Of a stretch of DNA of 64,000 nt, positions 56,630 to 64,000 are shown piece after piece; position 1 is the stretch's first letter; the number at the start of each line of letters is the position of its first letter. Source of the DNA: Aquilaria yunnanensis (lineage: Eukaryota > Streptophyta > Magnoliopsida > Malvales > Thymelaeaceae); NCBI GenBank assembly GCA_039654915.1, contig CM077593.1, forward strand, positions 75,682,501 to 75,746,500. The letters run 5' to 3'. Position numbers and translations under genes: made by a program. Below the pieces are notes generated by a model. The model made no database searches, was not told the DNA's origin, and worked only from the letters and a program-made list of their open reading frames with translations.

Positions 56630-58205
56630 CCCTTGCAATGGAACCCATAAAAGCTTTAGGCCATAAAAATAAGCTACCCATAAACCCAAGAAAAGATATA
56701 GCACATATGCAGAACCCAATAGAACTTATTGAACAACTTTATCTATGGGGGAATAAAACACTGGCTGGTCTTTTTCACAATGATTTTTTTATGTAGGAAT
56801 CCACCCCCTGTTGGAGTCACTATTGTTGACATAATTTACGCTGGGCTTTAAGATTTTTAATTTTTGATTGACATCATTTCTTTTCTTTTTTTCACAACCA
56901 GCTTACTCTATAATGAACCATTGAATGACTCACTTTTTTTATCAACTTCCTAAACAAACTTAGTAGCTAAGCCTCCAAATTTATCAGTCCAAATGGAAGA
57001 AGCTAATGGTGGACTGTCGCCACCAATACCCTGACAAATACCTAAATGAACTACACCAAATGTAGCACTTTATTACCAAATTTGAAGCATACTTGTAGCT
57101 TTTCCACACACATTGGATAACCATTAGATGCAGATCAAATGACTAATTAAAGATTCTTTTCATCTTCAAAACCACTAACCAGAGTATGAGAACCTACTAG
57201 AGTCTTTAAACCATGCCATTCTTTTAACAACTTGCATTCAACCCCAAATTGAAGTTCCTTTGGAGTTTCATAGTTTGCTACTAGCATACAAGATTCCTCT
57301 TTGGCGTACAAATCATTGCCACCATACTGGCATCACTCCTACCAAAAGAAATACCATCTTTGCCAACATTTCCTAGATCACCAATTTCTTCCATTATAAT
57401 TTGTTTAGAATCCATCAAATTTGCTACATTCAATAGATAAACCCAAAAGCCTATTTTCGACCCCAATTACATTATTAGAAAAATGTTAGGAAAAAAATGA
57501 ACTTGAGGCCCCAAATGTTTTTGCACGCTTGACCATTGTAGACCTAGTTTTTGGCTAGAATCCTTAATACCTCCATCACAGGGCCCTTTGAACTTATTGC
57601 TTTGTTGTCTCATTCACTAGCCATACATTTTTTGCTGGTAGATTGTGCCTCCTAATTAAGTTTTCCGTGGTAACAATCATGATTTCCAGCTCTGATTTGT
57701 AGCACGGGCATGTTGCCTATGTCACAATTCCCAACAAACTCAAACCCTCACACCAAGATGCTTTTGAATTTGTCAAACACCAAATCATCTTGGTTAGATT
57801 GGCCAAGTTGCACTAGATATTCCACCATCTTTTTGCTCAACTTCCTTCTAGAAAATAACTTTCTTCCCCAAGCATCTATTGAAACCATTAATTCTAGAAA
57901 ATGGCCTTCCCTATTTCTCTGTAACCTGAATTGCAACATTTTCTTCCAAGTCTCAAGTCTCCACCACCATGGATTATCTTCATTTTCAAACAACAACTTA
58001 TCACAGGCTTTGACACACTGCTTAACATTGTGCAAAAGAATTGATGCTCTATTGTGTTTCCTGATATCAATAATCCATATCACTTAATTTCCCCTTTACT
58101 TAATGATAGATGCAAAGAATCGGTTCTATTTAATATCTAAATGATAGACACCACCTGTAATAAAAAAATAACCCCTAGCCTAATCTAAGACCATACAAAG
58201 AGAAC
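56630..58205 (-). other. Insertion within LINE 2 RT, partly ORF1-like
   Basis: It separates two RT pieces that should be contiguous (GLKVN... and ...YLGLP). A minus-strand frame of 111 codons (58083-57748) includes NPWWWRLETWKKMLQF and NREGHFLELMV, resembling the N-terminal domain of plant LINE ORF1. A 61-codon frame (57466-57281) is unassigned. It may be a fragment of another LINE; no duplication was identified. Confidence 0.45.
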
Positions 58206-58482
58206 ACAATTAGTTGAATGATCAAGAACTATTACGTATATTTACTTTTAGACTAGAAACAATCTATAAGTGTTTAAGGATCTTATTTAGATTAAAGAAA
58301 TCTTGTTTAGACCATTCATTAAAGAATGATGTGCCATCCGCATACTATAACTATGACAATTTTTCATTTCACTTAGGAATACCCTTGAACAGGTTTCTGC
58401 CCAAAGCATCTTACATCATAACATTTAAAGCTTCTTCAACCTATAAAAATAAGAAAAGTGATAAATGATCACTTTGCCAAAT
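58206..58482 (-). pseudogene. LINE 2 RT catalytic segment
   Basis: The minus strand just below the LTR reads WQSDHLSLFLFL (canonical RQGDPLSPFLFL) and EALNVMM. It then gives YADG.SFFNEWSKQ where YADDTxFFGEW is expected, and LKVN. The second catalytic aspartate is replaced by glycine. The RT breaks off at the LTR start (58483), showing that the LTR element inserted here. Confidence 0.82.
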
Positions 58483-58992
58483 TGTTGACACCCAATTTCG
58501 TCCGGGTGTTTTAAAATTTTGAAAAAAATTTTATTAAAAAAATTAATTTAAAAAATATATATATATATATTACTATTATTATTAAAAAAAATTTAATTAG
58601 TTTAAAATATATTTTTGTTTTGTGAAAATTTGATTTAAAATGATATATGTGTGAATATGTGTATGTTTGAAATAAAATAAAATTTCATGAAAAAAATGAC
58701 AAAAAAATTAAAAGTTTGAGGTAAAAATGACAAAATTGAGAAGTTTCGGAAAAAATTGACAAATTCTAAAAGTTCCAGGAGCATTTGGTAGTTTGTCACA
58801 TAAAATTTTGAGCCTGCCGACGTTTTTGGCTCAAATTGACAGAAAACGACAAAATTGTCAAAATCAGAAGCTTCAGGAACTTATCCAGAGACTGAGAGAC
58901 GTAAAGGACTAAAATTGTCATTTTACCAATTTAATAGATAAGTTTGAAATTTTTTATTAATTTATCCATCAACAGTTCAGCTAAACTTCCTC

Positions 58993-59000
58993 TATAAATA
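58993..59000 (+). promoter_or_regulatory. TATA box of Ogre-like LTR
   Basis: TATAAATA about 510 bp into the LTR, followed by AGCCCCCC and then the transcribed-looking leader. Confidence 0.72.
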
Positions 59001-59479
59001 GCCCCCCAAATTTTGTGCTGAACACAGAAAAAAAATAGAAATGAAGCTTAGAGTTCCGTTTTGAAAAAAGAAAAAATTATAGCCTAGGTCCCTGGCCCTC
59101 TTCTCTTCCTCTCCAGAAAACCTAAACCTTCTCTGACACTTTTTTTTTTTTTTTTTCTTTTTTTTCTCTCCCCCGCGCGCGTGTGTTCTGTTCTTCACGT
59201 TTCCAGAATTTCAAATTCAGTTTTTAAGGGTACAACTCTCATTTAATCCTTCATCTTTTCAATTTTCTTTCACTTTGGTCACTAACCTTTTATTTTGTTC
59301 TTGCAGAATTAATTACTAACCCTTTTAATTTTTACTTGTTTGTTTATTATTTGTTTATTACTAACCCCTTTTTTTATTGTTGTTATTAACTTACTAACAA
59401 CTAACTTTTAATACTATTATTGTTACTAACCTTTTAATTTTTGCATTATTACTAACTTTTATAATTGTTGTTAACAATT

Positions 59480-59940
59480 AATTAACTTTTATTATTGTTG
59501 TTAATTAATTAATTTAATTAACTTGGCTAACTTTTATTATTGTTGTTAATTAATTAATTTAATTAACTTGGCTAGCTTTTTATTATTTTTGTTAATTAAT
59601 TAATTTAATTAACTTGGCTAACTTTTATTATTGTTGTTAATTAATTAATTTAATTAACTTGGCTAGCTTTTTATTATTTTTGTTAATTAATTAATTTAAT
59701 TAATTTGGCTAACTTTTTATTTATTGTTGTTAATTAATTTAATTAATTTGGCTAACTTTTTATTATTGTTGTTAATTAATTAATTTAATTAACTTGGCTA
59801 ACTTTTTACTGTTGTTAATTAATTAATTTAATTAACTTGGCTAACTTTTTATTATTGTTGTTAATTAATTAATTTAATTAACTTGACTAACTTTTTATTA
59901 TTGTTGTTTAACAATTAATTTAATTAACTTTGCTAACATT
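59480..59940 (+). repeat. AT-rich minisatellite in Ogre-like LTR
   Basis: About ten imperfect units of 45-46 bp built from TTGTTGTTAATTAATTAATT, then TAATTAACTTGGCTAACTTT. Units vary slightly in length and in GGCTAAC/GGCTAGC. Confidence 0.93.
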
Positions 59941-60354
59941 TATTATTATTTTTAAAGTGGATGGCCAAAAAGCCCCACTTTATTATTATTAATTTTTTTC
60001 TTTATATAATTTTTTTATTTAATTCACCTTTACCCTTTACTAATTAATAAATAAATGAAAATTAAAAGAAGATTATTTTGTAATTAATTATTAAGGCTAA
60101 TAAAAATCATTTTTAAAAAAGCCAATTATTTTTATTTTTATATACATGTTTTTAATTCTTTAAAGATAACAAAAAGTTAAAATTAATTTTAATAGTTATT
60201 TTTATCCAGTAAAAATAATAAAAAAATAAAAATAAAACCTGTTTAAAAAAAAATACATGAAAATTAAGACTTTATATTTTACTGATTTATTTAAAATATA
60301 ACTTTTAAATCCACTAAAATAATAAATATTTTTCATTAAACAAGAAAACAAAAA

Positions 60355-60540
60355 GAAAACTAAAACAAGATAAGAAAAAGATAAGAAAGACAAGAAAAAG
60401 AAAAGAAAAGAAAGATAAGAAAAAGATAAGAAAGATAAGAAAAAGAAAAGAAAGAAAAGAAAGAAAAGAAAGGAAAGATTAAATCAAAAAGAAAAGAAAA
60501 ATATAAGAAAGAAAAGAGAGAAAAGAAAAGAAAGAAAATA
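60355..60540 (+). repeat. AAGAAAAG-type purine tract in LTR
   Basis: Iterated AAGAAAAG, AAGATAAG and AAGAAAGAAAAG units. Simple sequence with no gene. Confidence 0.9.
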
Positions 60541-60796
60541 AAAAATAAAATTTTTTTATCTAAAAATTCTATAACAAAAAGAATTACGAATTAGTAATTA
60601 AACTAATAATTAATTCCATAAAAGTAATAATTATATAACTAACAATAAATTAAATTTAATTTCCATATCCGGATGATCCGGCAGGATCTACGGTTTGGAA
60701 AATATCAAACTTTTTAAAATAAATAAATTAAATAAAAAGATAAAAAATTCATATTTTTACAATATGGATAAAATTGTTTAAAATTTCACCAAATTC

Positions 60797-60881
60797 CGTG
60801 TCCAAATGACTCGGCAGAGTCCATGGTTCGGAATCAAAATCTTCCGTGTCCAAATGACTCGGCAGAGTCCATGGTTCGGAA
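60797..60881 (+). repeat. Near-tandem 37-bp repeat in LTR
   Basis: Two copies of TCCGTGTCCAAATGACTCGG with its extension GCAGAGTCCATGGTTCGGAA are separated by a few bases. A diverged third copy (ATCCGGATGATCCGGCAGGAT...) lies at about 60666-60700. Confidence 0.88.
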
Positions 60882-61146
60882 GTATAAAATTTTATACAAA
60901 TTAACTTAAAAATCCACATTTCGACTAATTCAGTTAAAATCTCTAAATTAACTGAAAATTATTTAAAAGCAAAGTAAAACAAAATTAAAATCAACTAAGG
61001 TGCCAATTTTGGGTGCTATAACAATATTGTTTTAGCGTAACCGTACTCCCGATCCCCGAACTCTCGCAGACCAATATTTAAGGTGACCAATCGACCTAGG
61101 TAAACAGATTGGTGGCGACTCCCGAAAACCCGACGTTGCCACAGCT

Positions 61147-61163
61147 TGGCGACTCCACTGGGG
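61147..61163 (+). other. Primer-binding site of Ogre-like element
   Basis: TGGCGACTCCACTGGGG begins four bases after the LTR. It is the type seen in plant Tat/Ogre elements. The priming tRNA was not checked. Confidence 0.82.
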
Positions 61164-61879
61164 ACTCCACGTTAGTGAGTCGAGCCTAAAGTTGATTTGT
61201 TTTGATTTACTTTGCTTATTATGTGGATTTATATGTTATATTTACTTATTCTAAACATGCATAATGCATTCACAATATGAAGCTCTATACCCGAGCTTCC
61301 TTAAATCAAACACGATTCTTTCTAAGCGGAATTGGTGTTGCTGTCCTTGTGAGGCCACGGTCTCCAAGCCTTCACCGGTTTCAAAGTAGCAAAGTAGTGT
61401 ATTGCCTTCTGAGACGGTTAGTCTCTGCATGGGCCCACGAAAAGCTACGACTCGAATTAATCCATTCCTTACATTAACCCTAGAGGGTAAGGAATCGGGC
61501 CGTCACTATGATTTAGTGACGGGATTCGGGAACTATCCCTTGCCTTTTTGATAAGCTACCTTATGCATATAGAACTCCCCACTTAACCATAGAACTGACC
61601 ATAGAATTTCTACCATTTTACCAACGCCATAAGCACGTCCTTGTTATGCTATGTTGTTGCTCTACACTTTTATTTTCTTCGTGTCTTATATTTATGGTTT
61701 TAATTCATTTTTCCATAATACTTCATGAGTTGTTAATTGCTATTTAACTTATTAATAACCTTATCTTTCTTGTGCAATTATTCTTCATGCATCAAAACCA
61801 CGCATCAAATTATGCTAACTTTTTGGTCTTTATAATGACAACTAAAAGTTTTGAAGTTCTACGATAATGGATAAGCAAA

Positions 61880-62290
61880 CTCACTCATTGCATGCATTCC
61901 ATTACATTAATCACGTGCATATAAAGTATGATAAAAATAATCTTATTGCATGCATTCCATTACATCAATCACACGCATATAAAATCTGATAAAAATAATC
62001 TCATTGCATGCATTCCATTACATTAATCACATGCATATAAAATCTGATAAAAATAATCTCATTGCATGCATTCCATTACATTAATCACGTGCATATAAAG
62101 TCTGATAAAAACATAATCTCATTTTATATTGCATGCATCCATTACATCAATCACACGCATATAAAATCTGATAAAAATAATCTCATTGCATGCATTCCAT
62201 TACATCAATCACGTGCATATAAATTTTGATAAAAACATAATCTCATTGCATGCATCCATCACATCAATCATATACGCATAGAATCTAATA
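61880..62290 (+). repeat. 58-bp tandem array in Ogre-like leader
   Basis: Seven units with ATTGCATGCATTCCATTACA at 61887, 61945, 62003, 62061, about 62129, about 62187 and about 62246. Period is 58 bp, with small variants in the CACGTGCATATAAA segment. Confidence 0.94.
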
Positions 62291-62362
62291 AAATAAATAT
62301 TCCTTTAAAAAGGTAAAATTGGACCTCAACACCGATATTCAACTCGGCTCCAAACAAGACTA

Positions 62363-64000
62363 ATGGCAGAACAAACTGAAGGACGTTTCATAGATATAGA
62401 GTCCAAGATTGAAAGTATGGCAGAACAAATGAGACAATTGATGGAAATAATCAAAGGGAAAGCAACTCAAGTTCCCATCAAAGAAGCACAAGATCCCACT
62501 TATACTCCGGGATTCACCCCACAACGAGTCTCAGTCCAAGAAAACCTGTTTCAGGAACCAGGACAGTCTGCTAGTGTTCACTTGAAACAAGACACTGTGT
62601 ATGAAGAGAAGAAGACACCACCAAAGGAAGAAGGAGAATCTCAAAAACTCGAAACAATAGAGAAGAGACTGCGAGCCATTGAAGGAGGTAATATATTCGG
62701 ATCTCTCTCAGTGGATGACCTCTGCTTAGTGCCAGACGTCATAATCCCTTCGGACTTTAAAGTACCGGATTTTGTAAAATACGATGGAACGAGTGATCCC
62801 ATCACTCACATCACACTGTTCCTAAGGAGACTACAACCACTCACAAAAGATGAAAAGGTGTGGATTGCACTTTTTCAGGAAAGTCTCACAAAATCAGCAT
62901 TGCAGTGGTATCTAAGTCAAGGACCAAGAAACATCAAAACTTGGAATGACCTTGCTCAGGCCTTCATCGGCAACTATAAACATGTTATGGACTTGGCTCC
63001 GGATCGCCAAACTCTCCAAAACATGGAGAAGAAAAAGCCAGAAACTTTCAAGGAATATGCTCAACGGTGGAGGGACTTAGCTGCACAAGTTCAGCCACCC
63101 ATAACAGAAAAAGAAATGGTCACTTTGTTTGTCCAGACACTGAAATACCCATATTATGACAAACTCATTGGCAATTCGGCAACTAATTTCTCCGATGTTG
63201 TCATGTCTGGAGAAAGGATCGAGCATGGGATTAGGACTGGGAAGATTGCTGAGTCTTTTAGTGATCCTATGAAAAGAGGAGGACCATCCAGAACAAAAGA
63301 TGAAGAAGTACAACAAATAGGACGCGAAAGAGGGATTCCCCTCGTAGGTACTGTGGCTACCGGTCCTCGCCTATCCTATTCTGCCAAAATGCCCAATTAT
63401 TATCCTACCAATAGGCCCAATGACTATCCTCCCAATATGCCCAATGATTATCCTTCCAATAGGCCTAATGATTATCCTCCCAATAGGCCCAACAATTATC
63501 CTCTCAACAGGCCTAATCAGTTACGGCCACCTGTTCCGACTCCTCCAGTACCCACACAAAAACCAAAAGAAGTTTTTGCACCAATTCCCATGACTTACAC
63601 TGAGTTGTATCCAAAACTCATAGAAAGTCAACTTATCCGTCCAATTCCTACAATTCCATTTGGACCCCCATATCCAACGTGGTATGACCCCAACATAACT
63701 TGCCCATATCATGATGGCGTTCCAGGCCATGGCTTGGAAAATTGCACAGCATTGAAACGTATAGTCCAACAATTAATCGAATCAAAGTGGTTGGACTTTT
63801 CCGATGAACCGAACGTCACTCACAATCCATTGCCGCCTCGTCAAGAAAAACCAGTCAATATGATAGAAGAACACCGGCTGATGAAAAAGTCAGTCAATGA
63901 TATCATAACCCCTCTTAAGCATGTATATTCATGCCTTGTGAAAGAAGGGATTATCATGGGAAAGCCTTCTTTTGGACATGAAGAAGTTGAAGATGAGGAA
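62363..64000 (+). CDS. Gag (and possibly following pol) of Ogre-like element, open at window edge
   Basis: An uninterrupted frame of 546 codons from ATG 62363 to the last base, with no stop. The N-terminus is charged, with EQTEGRFIDIESKIESMAEQ as a likely coiled coil. The Retrotrans_gag domain lies at about residues 130-300 (FVKYDGTSDPITHI, ALQWYLSQ, FIGNYKHV, FKEYAQRWRDLA). A tandem eight-residue repeat PNxYPxNR spans residues 344-383. A zinc finger CPYHDGVPGHGLENC lies at residues 447-461 (CX2HX5HX4C). It would form the particle and bind element RNA. Every expected gag motif is intact and no break is seen, so this copy may be young. The true start could be later, but this is the first Met in frame after the leader array. 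Confidence 0.9.
   Translation, partial: MAEQTEGRFIDIESKIESMAEQMRQLMEIIKGKATQVPIKEAQDPTYTPGFTPQRVSVQENLFQEPGQSASVHLKQDTVYEEKKTPPKEEGESQKLETIEKRLRAIEGGNIFGSLSVDDLCLVPDVIIPSDFKVPDFVKYDGTSDPITHITLFLRRLQPLTKDEKVWIALFQESLTKSALQWYLSQGPRNIKTWNDLAQAFIGNYKHVMDLAPDRQTLQNMEKKKPETFKEYAQRWRDLAAQVQPPITEKEMVTLFVQTLKYPYYDKLIGNSATNFSDVVMSGERIEHGIRTGKIAESFSDPMKRGGPSRTKDEEVQQIGRERGIPLVGTVATGPRLSYSAKMPNYYPTNRPNDYPPNMPNDYPSNRPNDYPPNRPNNYPLNRPNQLRPPVPTPPVPTQKPKEVFAPIPMTYTELYPKLIESQLIRPIPTIPFGPPYPTWYDPNITCPYHDGVPGHGLENCTALKRIVQQLIESKWLDFSDEPNVTHNPLPPRQEKPVNMIEEHRLMKKSVNDIITPLKHVYSCLVKEGIIMGKPSFGHEEVEDEE
63392..63511 (+). repeat. 24-bp in-frame repeats in Ogre-like gag
   Basis: Five 24-bp units encode PNYYPTNR-like octapeptides (PNDYPPNM, PNDYPSNR, PNDYPPNR, PNNYPLNR). 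The frame is preserved throughout. Confidence 0.93.

Larger units (their letters stand above)
54780..58482 (-). mobile_element. LINE 2 remnant, minus strand
   Basis: Minus-strand RT motifs run from 58482 down, are interrupted by unrelated DNA at about 56630-58205, resume with the RT thumb at about 56625-55300 and end in the zf-RVT region to about 54780. Its upstream part (endonuclease, ORF1) is cut off at 58483 by the LTR of the Ogre-like element. Many stops. Confidence 0.75.
58483..61143 (+). repeat. 5' LTR of Ogre-like element
   Basis: Starts TGTTGACACCCAATTTCG; ends TTGCCACA before the primer site. It contains a TATA box (58993-59000), a pyrimidine tract with a CGCGCG island (59141-59182), an AT-rich 45-46-bp repeat array (about 59480-59940), a purine tract (about 60355-60540) and a 37-bp near-tandem repeat (60797-60881). 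The second LTR is outside the window, so the ends rest on TG..CA and the primer site. Confidence 0.82.
58483..64000 (+). mobile_element. Tat/Ogre-like Ty3/gypsy retrotransposon (runs off the window)
   Basis: It begins with a 2661-bp LTR (TGTTGACACC...GCCACA), then a TGGCGACTCCACTGGGG primer site, a 1.2-kb leader with a tandem array, and an open gag frame to the window end. A very long LTR, this primer-site type and the CX2HX5HX4C gag finger point to the Tat/Ogre group. It lies inside LINE 2. Confidence 0.88.

Noticed and set aside
61880..62290. Regular 58-bp repeats considered as a CRISPR array
   Set aside because: Whole units are repeated with no unique spacers, and this is a plant retrotransposon leader.
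1..64000. tRNA, rRNA, snoRNA or organellar insertions
   Set aside because: None was recognised by reading both strands. A covariance-model search would be needed to exclude short RNA genes.

Overview
This window is nuclear DNA of a flowering plant, most likely a eudicot. It carries LTR retrotransposons with initiator-Met-tRNA-type or Tat-type primer sites, plant L1-like LINEs, a plant Helitron with an RPA-like gene, a FAR1-type MULE, a hAT relative and one small CEP-type signalling-peptide gene. No bacterial, organellar, rRNA or tRNA gene was seen. The DNA is AT-rich and behaves like heterochromatin: elements lie inside elements, and most coding regions carry stops or frameshifts.

Left part (1-23310): a nest up to five deep. 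A minus-strand LINE (18664-~23310) is cut by a minus-strand Ty3/gypsy element (~14287-18663). That is apparently cut by a plus-strand gag-only LTR element (1-698 plus 10500-~14286). The gag-only element holds a complete Ty1/copia element (699-10499, target duplication CTTTG), whose gag is split by a reversed solo LTR of the same family (3754-5167, target duplication AAACT). The two inner insertions are proven by target duplications; the outer two are inferred, because only one flank of each lies in the window.

Middle part (23311-36800): an unclassified, probably LTR-derived repeat is interrupted by a roughly 11-kb Helitron in reverse orientation (24129-~35214). It has a canonical hairpin-CTAG end, an RPA-like gene and a Rep/helicase gene with an intron. 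The Rep/helicase is disabled by a nonsense codon and two frameshifts. A nearly identical 364-bp direct repeat flanks the Helitron (23765-24128 and 35215-35578), and the second copy still contains the uncut A|T insertion site. Helitrons normally make no target duplication, so this is the most unusual structure here.

Gene island (36800-46100): mostly unassigned AT-rich DNA. At 40675-40812 there is a 45-codon single-exon gene for a secreted CEP-type peptide, which is the only non-transposon gene I recognise. A deletion-derivative MULE (41793-44713, 9-bp duplication CCCCAAATC) with a FAR1-like N-terminal fragment follows.

Right part (46100-64000): an old minus-strand copia element (46103-53249, short LTRs) contains a minus-strand hAT remnant (~49573-52668). 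A second minus-strand LINE (~54780-58482) is cut within its reverse transcriptase by a plus-strand Tat/Ogre-like gypsy element (58483 to beyond the window). That element has a 2.66-kb LTR, three separate tandem-repeat arrays and an open gag frame of at least 546 codons, and is the least damaged retrotransposon coding region in the window.
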